Of a stretch of 64,000 nucleotides of DNA, positions 30,859-39,943 are shown in pieces; the stretch's first letter is position 1; each line of letters starts with the position of its first letter. The notes beneath the pieces are model-generated. The model was not told where the DNA came from and did not search any database. It worked only from the letters and a program-made list of their open reading frames with translations. This DNA is from an uncultured Candidatus Saccharibacteria bacterium (lineage in GTDB: Bacteria; Patescibacteriota; Saccharimonadia; Saccharimonadales; Saccharimonadaceae): positions 239,132 to 303,131 of the forward strand of contig CAPFSK010000001.1 of the NCBI GenBank assembly GCA_948614045.1. The letters are read 5' to 3'. A program made the translations under genes and the position numbers.

Positions 30859-31571
30859 TAGTACCTCCCTCGAACCTTAACGACTAATAATGTCAAGAAG
30901 ACGTTAATCATATAATAGACGTTTTTCCAGGTACGAATCGAGGATGACCCGGCTTCGCGAGCATTCATCTTAACCGGAACTTCGACAACTCGGTCATGAC
31001 GCAAGAGGCAAAAGGTGGTGGTAACTGGTTCAGGATATTCGCTGGGATAGTCTTGCGCAAAAGTAGTAATAAGCTGGTGATTGCAGGCGCGAAACCCCGA
31101 AGTAGTGTCGGTGATACGGCGGTGAGTGAGTAGCTGCATGTAATCTGAAATAATCTTGATCCCAATGCGACGAGCAAAAGTCGACCGAAAATGACCTGAA
31201 TTTGTAATAAAACGAGAGCCTATGACAAGGCTAGCTTCGTCATCCTGAATTGGTCGAATCAGATCTGCAACATAGCTAATATCATGCTGACCATCGCCAT
31301 CAAACTGCACGGCGATGTCGTAACCATAATCACGGGCATATTTGTAACCAGTTTGCATAGCGCCGCCGATGCCGAGATTATAGATGTGGTCGATATGAGG
31401 CAATTTGGCTTCGTCCAAGATTTGCCCGGTAGAGTCATTAGAAGAATCATTGATGACGATAAAATCGTAGTGAGTATGGTGTTCTTTATTATAATCGATG
31501 ATGCCCTGACAAGTTCGCAAAATACTAGCATCCTCATCATAAGCCGGAATAATTAGTAACACCTTTGACAT
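30858..31571 (-). CDS. Polyprenyl-phosphate sugar synthase-like GT2
   Basis: This 237-residue GT2 has KVLLIIPAYDEDASILRTCQGII, FIVINDSSNDSTGQIL, YNLGIGGAMQTGYKYARDYGYDIAVQFDGDGQHD and ITDTTSGFRACNH, the hallmarks of the DPM1/polyprenyl-phosphate glycosyltransferase group. It probably transfers a sugar from a nucleotide donor to undecaprenyl phosphate for use on the outer face of the membrane. A TATAAT a few bases before the ATG suggests a separate promoter. DUF2304 and the flippase follow in one operon. Confidence 0.87.
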   Translation of the reverse strand: MSKVLLIIPAYDEDASILRTCQGIIDYNKEHHTHYDFIVINDSSNDSTGQILDEAKLPHIDHIYNLGIGGAMQTGYKYARDYGYDIAVQFDGDGQHDISYVADLIRPIQDDEASLVIGSRFITNSGHFRSTFARRIGIKIISDYMQLLTHRRITDTTSGFRACNHQLITTFAQDYPSEYPEPVTTTFCLLRHDRVVEVPVKMNAREAGSSSIRTWKNVYYMINVFLTLLVVKVRGRY

Positions 31572-31631
31572 ATATAATATATTATACCATGGAGATATTA
31601 TATATTGTACATCAAGAGCGTTTTTATGTCT

Positions 31632-32426
31632 TTAGGTCTGATTGCTTTTCTCGGACTTAGCGTCGAGTTTGGCAATCTTTTCAGCAATCCATTTTGGCCA
31701 AAAGCGTCGTAGAATTTCGTAGTCTTCTCTTGTGCGGGTACGATCTTGGATGTTTTCGGTTGTGGCAGAATCAGCATGAATACGATGCCCCATAAGTTTC
31801 TGATCGATAAACGTAAAGTTGCCTGGTTCTTTGCTTAAAATCTCCCAAGCATGCCAATCAACATCGTTTTTCATCTCGTTATCAAAAAGTGGCGTATGAA
31901 CTTTTTGCATATTAAATGTTACAGCAGGACAACTGATAGGGTCGCCAAACCGGAGAGCCATACGTTTCATGAACTTAGATTTCCCCGATGAAATACGTAA
32001 CGGCCAGAGCAGAAAATGCTTAACATTCAATAGAGTATTGCGTTCAACCCTTTCGCCATTCCGCAACTCATAGTAATTCGGAAAAATAATCAGACTATCA
32101 GGGTGTTTACAGTAGGCCTCGACCATAGCTTTGCTATAGCCCGGATCGTAGATGTCGTCTTGATGCGCAATTGTAACCAGCTCCGTTTCTCCTGCGTTGA
32201 GAGCGAAATCAAAATCTGCACCGATACCAGTTTTGCCATCATTAACTTTAATTTCGAGATTGTATTTTTTGGCAAGCTTCTCAATAAATTGATTAGGGGT
32301 TGAAGTTGCAATGACAACTTCACTGGAATAGTCTTGCGCCAAGACTGATTTAATACATTCCTCTAGATAGGGCGATTCCTGATAGGCGAGGACAGAAAAA
32401 GTATGGATGGAGCGCTGGCTACTCAT
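31632..32426 (-). CDS. Glycosyltransferase family 2
   Basis: From the ATG at 32426 the 264-residue protein begins MSSQRSIHTFSVLAYQESPYLEECIKSVLAQ, with GIGADFDFALNAGETELVTIAHQDDIYDPGYSKAM carrying the acidic metal-binding motif. The frame continues open upstream, but TATAAT (32434-32439) ends seven bases before this ATG and the GT2 domain starts here, so the shorter form is preferred. The mRNA would be leaderless, with the -10 overlapping the stop codon of the upstream GT2. Confidence 0.8.
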   Translation of the reverse strand: MSSQRSIHTFSVLAYQESPYLEECIKSVLAQDYSSEVVIATSTPNQFIEKLAKKYNLEIKVNDGKTGIGADFDFALNAGETELVTIAHQDDIYDPGYSKAMVEAYCKHPDSLIIFPNYYELRNGERVERNTLLNVKHFLLWPLRISSGKSKFMKRMALRFGDPISCPAVTFNMQKVHTPLFDNEMKNDVDWHAWEILSKEPGNFTFIDQKLMGHRIHADSATTENIQDRTRTREDYEILRRFWPKWIAEKIAKLDAKSEKSNQT

Positions 32427-32434
32427 ATCGTGTA

Positions 32435-33427
32435 TTATAACATACTTACCGGTATCTTCTTTAGTATCCTCAAGACTATCCAGTCGAGATGTAATTTTGT
32501 CGATATAATAAAGCCATTGACAGTAAGGTTGATCATTGCAGTAGTCCCCCTCTGAAACCGTACGCGTAGCTTTGTATTGTTTTGGCGTAAAAAGCCCCGA
32601 TACCAATGCATATTTTTGCGATAAATACGTATCAACTCCCGGGCGGAAAGACTGGCTTTGTAAAGATAGATATCAACAAGTAGGCTCTTCAATACAAAGA
32701 ACTGAAACTCAGGGTCACACAATATTGGTGAGCCCTGAAGTTTGCAAACAAGTTTGTTCATTACAGAGTAAAAAGACATTGACTCATCATATACTGCTTG
32801 ATGTGTCATCGAATTATTATTCAAATAGTTGCAATATCCACCGTACGGAATCGTAGAGATGGCGTTGGTTTTTGAGTAGGCGACTCCATTAAAATAAGCA
32901 TCTTCTCCGATACTGATTGGTTCATATCGCAAGTGATTTGATTCAATAAACTCCCTGCGCCAAATTTTTCCCGCCGTAGAACAGAAGTTATACTTCGCAA
33001 AGGAGCCTGGACCAGGGACTCTACCCCCACAGGGTTGATAATTCGAGTCGTAACATTCGTACCCGCAAATCGCTAAGTCGCCGTCGCCGATAGCATGTAG
33101 CATCTTTTCGACATAATCTTTTTTTAACCAATCATCAGCATCGAGGTGAATAATATAGTCTCCTGTTGCCATGTTAATTAAGGCATTCCGAGTAGCTCCG
33201 AGGCCTTTGTTTTTTTGTGAGACAACTTTTATTTTCTCAGGATGCTGTTCCTGGTATCTTCGTAATACTTTTTCGGTGTTATCAGTCGAACCATCATTAA
33301 CGATGACGATTTCAATGTTCTGGTACGTTTGCTCCGATGCACTATCGATCGCCTTAGAAACGACATCGGCGCCATTATAGACGGGAATTAAAATGGAGAC
33401 TTGCGGGTTCTTGGCTTGTTTTGGCAT
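32435..33427 (-). CDS. Glycosyltransferase family 2
   Basis: This 330-residue GT-A enzyme has VSILIPVYNGADVVSKAIDSASEQTYQNIEIVIVNDGSTDNTEKVL, GLGATRNALINMATGDYIIHLDADDWLKKDY (D-x-D) and a ~200-residue C-terminal half with ISIGEDAYFNGVAYSKTN, as in capsule and teichoic-acid GT2 proteins. A GAGGATAAGT site precedes the ATG, directly after the stop of the neighbour at 33430. The donor and acceptor are unknown. Confidence 0.87.
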   Translation of the reverse strand: MPKQAKNPQVSILIPVYNGADVVSKAIDSASEQTYQNIEIVIVNDGSTDNTEKVLRRYQEQHPEKIKVVSQKNKGLGATRNALINMATGDYIIHLDADDWLKKDYVEKMLHAIGDGDLAICGYECYDSNYQPCGGRVPGPGSFAKYNFCSTAGKIWRREFIESNHLRYEPISIGEDAYFNGVAYSKTNAISTIPYGGYCNYLNNNSMTHQAVYDESMSFYSVMNKLVCKLQGSPILCDPEFQFFVLKSLLVDIYLYKASLSARELIRIYRKNMHWYRGFLRQNNTKLRVRFQRGTTAMINLTVNGFIISTKLHLDWIVLRILKKIPVSML

Positions 33428-33429
33428 AC

Positions 33430-34419
33430 TTATCCTCTACAATAGACTTTAGCAAATAATTTAATGAGATGCAACCTATGCAAGGTCATGAACATGAAGA
33501 TCGTAAAACCTAATTTTGGTAGTTCCCCGGCAGGGCCAAGCATACGGATGTTAGGATTTTTGGTGAAATATGATATGTTTTGAGTAAGCCAAGCAAAATA
33601 TCTTTGATATTCCTGATAAAATTTATCTGCAGTGGCGCTTTTTCCGGAATAAAGTAGATACCATATAATATAGCGTAGAATAAAGTATTGATTTAGCTCC
33701 ACGTCGTCAATATCGGTAAAGTTAATTTTTTGCATCAAATCTAAAATATCAACCTCATCATTAAAACCCTTGTGCGCAGTATTAGAAATGGATTCGGCAT
33801 TGTAGCAATAATTATAGCCAGTATCGTCAATAATACTAATTTGAGGGTTTTTGGAATATAACAATACCGAAAAATAGACGTCTTCGCTGCCGGTAGTGTC
33901 AAGGAAGGTTATTTTATGCTTATCAATAAAACTCTTGCGGTAAATTTTGCAGACTGGGCCAACAACAATGTATTTTGCGAATTTTCCAGGCTTTAGCTGA
34001 CGAATAAAATCAGCTGTGCCGTCTTTAAGATGTTTATATCCGCCGATTACAAGATCGGCCTTCTGGCTTGTAATTTCTCGGTAATACCTCTCCAGATAGC
34101 CGGGGTTAATGTAATCATCGCTATCAATAAACATAAGATATTCCCCACGCGCCATTTTTATGCCACGGTTGCGAGTCTTAGCGGGGCCTTGGTTCTTCTG
34201 GGTGCATATACGAACCCTAGCATCTTCGTATCGCTGCAAAATTTTATATGTGTCATCTTTCGAGCCATCATCGATTATAATTAATTCAAAGTCCTGAAAA
34301 CTTTGTGTTAAAATACTGTCAATACAGCGATGAATGTACTGAGCGCAGTTGTAGGTAGGAATTATAATGCTTATGCTTGGAGTTTTCGTAATTCTCCTCT
34401 GTTTATCTTCTTGAACCAC
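33430..34419 (-). CDS. Glycosyltransferase family 2
   Basis: This 329-residue enzyme starts at GTG with GGAG eight bases upstream. It has SISIIIPTYNCAQYIHRCIDSILTQSFQDFELIIIDDGSKDDTYKIL and GYLMFIDSDDYINPGY-like acidic motif (MFIDSDDYINPGYLE). Its second half (KYIVVGPVCKIYRKSFIDKHKITF, GSEDVYFSVLLYSKNP) parallels the GT2 at 32435-33427, so the two may be ancient duplicates acting in sequence on the same glycan. Confidence 0.87.
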   Translation of the reverse strand: MVQEDKQRRITKTPSISIIIPTYNCAQYIHRCIDSILTQSFQDFELIIIDDGSKDDTYKILQRYEDARVRICTQKNQGPAKTRNRGIKMARGEYLMFIDSDDYINPGYLERYYREITSQKADLVIGGYKHLKDGTADFIRQLKPGKFAKYIVVGPVCKIYRKSFIDKHKITFLDTTGSEDVYFSVLLYSKNPQISIIDDTGYNYCYNAESISNTAHKGFNDEVDILDLMQKINFTDIDDVELNQYFILRYIIWYLLYSGKSATADKFYQEYQRYFAWLTQNISYFTKNPNIRMLGPAGELPKLGFTIFMFMTLHRLHLIKLFAKVYCRG

Positions 34420-34430
34420 TTAATATTCTC

Positions 34431-35993
34431 CTATAATATGCTCATACGCAACACGTAAACTCCAAACACAAGCATAAGACAGAGGCACGGGATTAGAAGG
34501 ATAAGATTGTCCTTGTCGTGGGATTCTTTTTTGGATGTAGATTTTTCCGGCATAAGGAGCACCAGGAGAAGCGCAAAAAATGGCATAAGGTAACGCGATT
34601 GGATTCCGTCAACCTGCGTAGAACCAACGCTAGTGAAACTTAGATACATGGAGGCAAAAACCATACCGACAAGGATAATATATATAATTAACACTGTTAG
34701 CTTTGAGCGCCGCGTCATTCCAATTTCTTCAAGGCCCGTATTAAACGTAACCCAGAGTAGAGTTAAAAGACTTAACCCCCAAACTAGCTGCACTACTGGA
34801 AGACATATTTCGTAGATCGCCGCCGAGCTTGCGACTGAGCCTAAACCTACTAATGCTCCAATACCAATTGTTAAGTTCGGTAAAGACCCAGCAACAAATT
34901 GCGCCACGATTGCAAGACCCTTAATTGGATTGCTCAAAAGAAAGTGGATTTGACCGCCAACGCTAGTATTTCCACCTCTAATATCGCTTGCTAGTCCACC
35001 ACCTAGGATTGGCAGTACAAAAGTTGAAGCGATGACGACCATAGTCAAGAGCGCACACACCTTAAAAGTTATGCCACGGCGTTTACAATCGAATTTTGCG
35101 TTTGGTATCATTAGAAGCAATAGCATTAATGGACAATAAATCGCCTTAATTAGGCTCCCCAGGGTTACCGCTAGAATAAACCCGAATAGATACCTTGGAG
35201 TTACTACCTCCATTTGTTGCATGTGTAGGAATAAACTAATAGCAAGCAATAGACTGGCGATCACTAGCGGGTCATAGGAAAATTGCGTCGCTAAGAAAAT
35301 ATTACTAACTAGAAGACCGATAATAAAGAAAATCTTACGCATTTTACCGCTTTCTCGAATTGCAATATATACAAGAGCAACATAGCAAATTAAATTAAAG
35401 ATCTTGGCGATAACTATACCGGTAGTAAAGTTTAGTCGGAAGAAATTAGACACTTTTAACCCAACATAGAACGGCAGATAAGCAATCCGGTTATATAAAT
35501 GTGGAGATTCATCAACATGGTATTTGTAATCGATAACTGTTTGATCTGCATTATTCATGTCGTCATAAGTGGTAGATAGCTCATCGAAGCCCTTACCATC
35601 TACGCTCGTAAGACCTGCAGATCCTATAGCAGCAAAACCCCCACGAAGCTCTACGGTATCATCCATAAAGAAATATGCATTCTTAAAGTGTATCTGATCG
35701 TCTGGAGATAAATAGACAACTCTCGGAAATACTAAGATACAAGATATGCCAAAAACAAGAGCAATCAGCAAGAATGCCTTGTGAAGATTTCGGGTGAAGT
35801 AACCTCGATACTTAATCAGACAAATTATACTGCTTGTGACTGCGGCGATTGCAACAAACCTGCTGCACCCAAAATAGAAATGCGGCTGCGGGAAGATGAT
35901 GTTAACCACTATTGTAAATACTAAGCTAAGCAATACGCCAGACAAACACGCTACACCGATGAATATGACATGGCGGTCAATCTTATTTATCAT
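34431..35993 (-). CDS. DUF2142-type multi-pass membrane protein
   Basis: This 520-residue protein has about eleven membrane segments and a large outer loop after the second (~95-170). The stretch FSYDPLVIASLLLAISLFLHMQQ followed by LGSLIKAIYCPLMLLLLMIP is characteristic of DUF2142, related to GT-C membrane glycosyltransferases. Transfer of a sugar from a polyprenyl-phosphate carrier on the outer face is therefore likely (inference). It overlaps the following small membrane gene by 11 bases. Confidence 0.78.
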   Translation of the reverse strand: MINKIDRHVIFIGVACLSGVLLSLVFTIVVNIIFPQPHFYFGCSRFVAIAAVTSSIICLIKYRGYFTRNLHKAFLLIALVFGISCILVFPRVVYLSPDDQIHFKNAYFFMDDTVELRGGFAAIGSAGLTSVDGKGFDELSTTYDDMNNADQTVIDYKYHVDESPHLYNRIAYLPFYVGLKVSNFFRLNFTTGIVIAKIFNLICYVALVYIAIRESGKMRKIFFIIGLLVSNIFLATQFSYDPLVIASLLLAISLFLHMQQMEVVTPRYLFGFILAVTLGSLIKAIYCPLMLLLLMIPNAKFDCKRRGITFKVCALLTMVVIASTFVLPILGGGLASDIRGGNTSVGGQIHFLLSNPIKGLAIVAQFVAGSLPNLTIGIGALVGLGSVASSAAIYEICLPVVQLVWGLSLLTLLWVTFNTGLEEIGMTRRSKLTVLIIYIILVGMVFASMYLSFTSVGSTQVDGIQSRYLMPFFALLLVLLMPEKSTSKKESHDKDNLILLIPCLCLMLVFGVYVLRMSIL

Positions 35994-36627
35994 AAAAATC
36001 CTTATTTACTTTAAGCGACATATAACAAAATAATAGGGAAATCGCCATTATGCCATACCAGGCTTTAAAGCTATCTTGGGTTTGGCTTACAAAAGACATA
36101 ATGATTGAAGAGTTTTGTGGCTGATTGTTGAGTCGTAATGTTGCTTCATAACTGTCAGCCATGGTTGTAAAGAAGGTGATCCCCTGTGCTGTACCTGAGA
36201 TATAAATCGTAAGAGTGTAGGTTTCACCCATGTTTACTGGATAATCTATATAGATAAATGTATTGTCGATAACTCCGCCAATATTGTATGCGAAATTAGC
36301 CACTCGGCCAGAAGCATCCCTAACATCAATGTGCAACTCACCGCCCTGAATGTAATTGCTGAAATTAGCATAATACAAACCGAAGCGAGAATAGTTATTA
36401 TCAGCAGTAAAGGTTTGTACTAGGCGATCCCCCGGAGTGACCGCGTCTAGAGGCTTCATATCTTCTACTGATGACGTTACCGAAACTTCTTTAGTATCAG
36501 GATGTAAAAAACAGTACACTGCCATAGCGGCGCTGAAGATACACAATATAAGGCAAATCACAATCTGAGGGGTGAGGCTCTTTTTCCAGCCCCCACTTTC
36601 CTTTAATCTATTAGCCTTGGTAGGCAT
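35983..36627 (-). CDS. Membrane protein with extracytoplasmic beta domain
   Basis: This 214-residue protein has a membrane segment near residues 18-40 (IVICLILCIFSAAMAVYCFL), an outer beta-rich domain (~45-180, containing GDRLVQTFTADNNYSRFGLYYANFSNYIQGGELHIDVRD) and a second membrane segment at ~190-208. The outer part looks like a jelly-roll carbohydrate-binding-type fold. I recognise no family. It overlaps rmlB by 17 bases and the DUF2142 gene by 11, so it may act with the latter at the membrane. Confidence 0.6.
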   Translation of the reverse strand: MPTKANRLKESGGWKKSLTPQIVICLILCIFSAAMAVYCFLHPDTKEVSVTSSVEDMKPLDAVTPGDRLVQTFTADNNYSRFGLYYANFSNYIQGGELHIDVRDASGRVANFAYNIGGVIDNTFIYIDYPVNMGETYTLTIYISGTAQGITFFTTMADSYEATLRLNNQPQNSSIIMSFVSQTQDSFKAWYGIMAISLLFCYMSLKVNKDFYDK

Positions 36628-37615
36628 CCCGATATTCTCCGCTTTCGATATTTCGTACCCAATCCTGATTTTCTAGATACCAATCAATCGTCGCCTTAAT
36701 TCCCTCATCAAAATTGTACTTGCGAGTCCAGCCAAGTTCGGTCTCAGCCTTGGTCGGATCCATCGCATAGCGTAAATCGTGGCCTGGGCGATCGGCGACA
36801 AATTCAATCAGACTTTCGGGCTTGCCGATGGCACGCAAAATCGTCTTTACAATCGTAAGGTTGTCGCGTTCGGCGCGACCGCCAAGGTTATAAACTTCGC
36901 CTTCTTTGCCTTCGCGAACAATCAAATCGACGCCGGTATTATGGTCGTAAACATGAATCCAGTCGCGGACATTCTTCCCTTCGCCATAGACCGGAACTTT
37001 TTGGTCTTTCATCGCTGCTGCGATGGTATGTGGAATTAACTTCTCTGGGAACTGATAAGGACCGTAGTTATTCGAGCAACGGCTAATCGTAGCGGGCAGC
37101 TTAAACGTACGCATATACGCGAGAACGAGTAAGTCCGCTCCACCCTTAGAGGCGGAATATGGGCTAGACGTATGTAACGGCGTTTCCTCGGTAAATAATA
37201 AGTCTGGGCGATCAAGCGGCAAATCACCGTAAACTTCGTCCGTGGAGACTTGGTGATAACGTTTCACGCCGTGCTTAAGGGCGGCGTCCATCAAGACCTG
37301 AGTGCCCATAACATTAGTTTTGACAAAAATCCCAGGGTTCTTAATCGAATTATCGACATGGCTTTCGGCGGCGAAGTTAATCACATAATCGGGTTTTTCC
37401 GTAGCAAATAATTGATCGACACCCTCGCGGTCCGTAATGTCTAGTTTTACAAAACGAAAATTATCTTTACCAAGTACCGGTTCGAGATTATGATAATTTC
37501 CAGCGTAAGTTAAACTATCGATGCAGATAAGCTCATCTTCGGGATACTTATTCACGACATAATGTAGGTAGTTGCTACCAATAAACCCACAGCCACCAGT
37601 TACGATAAATTTCAT
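36611..37615 (-). CDS. rmlB: dTDP-glucose 4,6-dehydratase
   Basis: This 334-residue SDR enzyme begins VTGGCGFIGSNYLHYVV (NAD site), has HQVSTDEVYGDL and the Y-x3-K motif YSASKGGADL, then TISRCSNNYGPYQFPEKLIP and EGKNVRDWIHVYDHNTGVDLI, all typical of RmlB. It makes dTDP-4-keto-6-deoxyglucose, the second step of dTDP-L-rhamnose synthesis. It overlaps rmlD by four bases. Confidence 0.96.
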   Translation of the reverse strand: MKFIVTGGCGFIGSNYLHYVVNKYPEDELICIDSLTYAGNYHNLEPVLGKDNFRFVKLDITDREGVDQLFATEKPDYVINFAAESHVDNSIKNPGIFVKTNVMGTQVLMDAALKHGVKRYHQVSTDEVYGDLPLDRPDLLFTEETPLHTSSPYSASKGGADLLVLAYMRTFKLPATISRCSNNYGPYQFPEKLIPHTIAAAMKDQKVPVYGEGKNVRDWIHVYDHNTGVDLIVREGKEGEVYNLGGRAERDNLTIVKTILRAIGKPESLIEFVADRPGHDLRYAMDPTKAETELGWTRKYNFDEGIKATIDWYLENQDWVRNIESGEYRDAYQG

Positions 37616-38490
37616 AATTCTCCTTCCTTTTTTAGCTCATCAATATAGCGTTTCGTTGCGTCTTGCCAGCTCGGTAGTCTCGTAAAACCGTTGCGTTCAA
37701 TGCTGCCTTTGCTTAGCTTAGAATAATGCGGGCGTTTCGCCTGTGGACGTCCGGCAATTTCTGCATATTGCTCGGTGCTAACCTTTTTTACTTCCGTATC
37801 GACGCCAGCGTCATGATAAATCTCCTCAGTAAACTCAGCCCAGGAGCAAAAACCTTCGTTCGTGGCATGGTAAATACCATATTTGTCACTCTCGGCCAGA
37901 TCCACTAAGAATCTCGCGAGATCAATAGTGTAAGTCGGAGAGCCAATCTGGTCATCTACTACCGTCACCTCATCACGACCTTGCGCTACCTTCAGCATAG
38001 TTTTGATGAAGTTTTTGCCGTTCAAACCAAAGACCCAGGCAGTACGCACGATGAAGTGCTTCGGGTATTGCTGTACGGCTCGTTCCCCTTCGCGTTTTGT
38101 CTTACCATATACGCCCTGAGGGTTGGTCGCATCATTGGTATTGTATGGTTCAGAATTCTCACCGTCAAAAACATAATCAGTAGAAACGTAGATAATCTTC
38201 GCGTCGACTTGCTCGGCGGCTCGCGTGAGATTCTCGGTTCCGTCAACATTCACCTTGCGGCAAGACTCCTCATCGCTCTCAGCACCGTCGACATTAGTAT
38301 AAGCAGCGCAGTGAAAAATCACATCAGGATGAAAGTTTTTCACATAGTTTTCCACAGCTTTTGCATCGGTAATATCCAGTTCGCTAGACCGAGGAGTTGC
38401 GATATCTTTTTCAGAAACACCACGCTTCAATAGCTCACGCTTCACGTCATACCCTAGTTGCCCGCCAGCACCAGTAATCAGGTATTTCAT
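37612..38490 (-). CDS. rmlD: dTDP-4-dehydrorhamnose reductase
   Basis: This 292-residue protein has the NAD(P)-binding ITGAGGQLGYDVKREL, CAAYTNVDGAESDEE, IYVSTDYVFDGENSEPY and YGKTKREGE (Y-x3-K), then RTAWVFG and GSPTYTIDLA. It carries out the last reduction to dTDP-L-rhamnose. The ATGA overlaps with rmlC and rmlB show a tightly coupled operon. Confidence 0.95.
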   Translation of the reverse strand: MKYLITGAGGQLGYDVKRELLKRGVSEKDIATPRSSELDITDAKAVENYVKNFHPDVIFHCAAYTNVDGAESDEESCRKVNVDGTENLTRAAEQVDAKIIYVSTDYVFDGENSEPYNTNDATNPQGVYGKTKREGERAVQQYPKHFIVRTAWVFGLNGKNFIKTMLKVAQGRDEVTVVDDQIGSPTYTIDLARFLVDLAESDKYGIYHATNEGFCSWAEFTEEIYHDAGVDTEVKKVSTEQYAEIAGRPQAKRPHYSKLSKGSIERNGFTRLPSWQDATKRYIDELKKEGEL

Positions 38491-39050
38491 GCTTGCTCCT
38501 TGTTATATTCAGCGAAGCTCATGCGATCACTATCTTTAGCTGAAAGTTCCGGTTTTTCAATACTGTACTCATCAAAGATACTCTGCCAATCAATTCCTAT
38601 CGTAGGGTCATCCCAAGCAATACCGCCTTCTTGGTCTGGAGAATAAACATTATCAACGAAATACTGGAAAACCGTATCGTCTTTCAAGCTAATAAACCCG
38701 TGAGCAAAACCGCGCGGGACATAGAGTTGACGACCATTCTCAGGAGTCAGTAGAACCGTAATCCATTTGCCGTAACTCGGAGAGTCCCTGCGCAAATCAA
38801 CAACAGCATCGATTACCGCACCCTGTACAGCCTCAACAACCTTTGCCTGGGCATATTCGCCCTTCTGGAAATGCATACCGCGCAAAACACCTTTCGCGGA
38901 TTTACTTCGGCTAACTTGTTTGAGGCCCTGAAATCCTAACTCGCGATATTCTTCATCAATGTATGGTGCCGAAAAATAGCCACGCGCATCACCAAATCGA
39001 GCTGGCTCAAGAACATAACAGTCTTTTAATTCCGTATCAATCTTTTTCAT
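38487..39050 (-). CDS. rmlC: dTDP-4-dehydrorhamnose 3,5-epimerase
   Basis: This 187-residue cupin has DARGYFSAPYIDEEYRELGF, VLRGMHFQKGEYAQAKVVEAVQGAVIDAVVDLR with the catalytic His, and LYVPRGFAHGFISLKDDTVFQYFV. It epimerises C3 and C5 of the 4-keto sugar. It overlaps rmlA by four bases. Confidence 0.95.
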   Translation of the reverse strand: MKKIDTELKDCYVLEPARFGDARGYFSAPYIDEEYRELGFQGLKQVSRSKSAKGVLRGMHFQKGEYAQAKVVEAVQGAVIDAVVDLRRDSPSYGKWITVLLTPENGRQLYVPRGFAHGFISLKDDTVFQYFVDNVYSPDQEGGIAWDDPTIGIDWQSIFDEYSIEKPELSAKDSDRMSFAEYNKEQA

Positions 39051-39925
39051 TTTGTAGCCTCCAGCGTTTTCTTGAGAAAGGCACCATAGCTATTCTTTTT
39101 CAACAATTCGGCGCGCTCAACAAGCTGTTCGCGCGTAATCCAGCCTTGATCAAAGGCAATTTGTTCGGGACAGGCAATCACACGACTCTGATTCTTTTCG
39201 ATCGCGCGAATTAGGACAGCGGCGTCCATTTCACTATCGAATGTACCAGTGTCAAACCAGCTAAAGCCGCTGCCGAGAAGTTCACCCTTCAATTTCCCTT
39301 CCTGCAAATACATATCGTTGAGTGAAGTGATTTCCAACTCACCGCGAGCAGACGGCTGAACCTGTTTGGCTTTCTCAGCGACTCCGGCCGGGTAAAAATA
39401 CAGACCAGTAATAGCAAAGTCCGATTTCGGATGCTCCGGTTTCTCCTCAACACTGACGATATTCTTCTCGGCGTCTATTTCCATGATGCCGAAACGTTCC
39501 GGGTCATGAACACGGAAACCAAAATTCGTCGCGTAGCCAGCTTCGGCGTTCTCGCGGGCGTTCATTAGGAGTTTCGTCAGACCGTTGCCGTAAAAGATAT
39601 TATCACCCAAGACCATAGCGCAGGCTTCGTCGCCGATAAAATCCTCGCCAAGAATAAATGCTTGCGCGAGACCATCGGGAGAAGGCTGGATAATGTAATC
39701 CAATTTCACGCCAAACTGCGAGCCATCACCGAGCAGTTTCTTAAACCCTGGCTGGTCAACTTCGGTGGTAATAATTAAAATTTCGCGAATCCCAGCCAAC
39801 ATCAAGGTCGTAAGCGGATAAAAAATCATCGGCTTGTCGTAAATCGGCATCAGTTGTTTACTAATACCCTCGGTAATCGGATAGAGACGGGTGCCGGAAC
39901 CACCCGCTAAAATAATACCTTTCAT
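39047..39925 (-). CDS. rmlA: Glucose-1-phosphate thymidylyltransferase
   Basis: This 292-residue nucleotidyltransferase starts MKGIILAGGSGTRLYPIT and continues SKQLMPIYDKPMIFYPL, with CAMVLGDNIFYGNGL, IVSVEEKPEHPKSDFAITGLYFY and SWFDTGTFDSEMDA, the RmlA signature set. It forms dTDP-glucose, the first step of the rhamnose pathway. GGGAGTT precedes the ATG. Gene order in the operon is rmlA, C, D, B. Confidence 0.96.
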   Translation of the reverse strand: MKGIILAGGSGTRLYPITEGISKQLMPIYDKPMIFYPLTTLMLAGIREILIITTEVDQPGFKKLLGDGSQFGVKLDYIIQPSPDGLAQAFILGEDFIGDEACAMVLGDNIFYGNGLTKLLMNARENAEAGYATNFGFRVHDPERFGIMEIDAEKNIVSVEEKPEHPKSDFAITGLYFYPAGVAEKAKQVQPSARGELEITSLNDMYLQEGKLKGELLGSGFSWFDTGTFDSEMDAAVLIRAIEKNQSRVIACPEQIAFDQGWITREQLVERAELLKKNSYGAFLKKTLEATK

Positions 39926-39943
39926 AAATAACTCCCTCGTTGA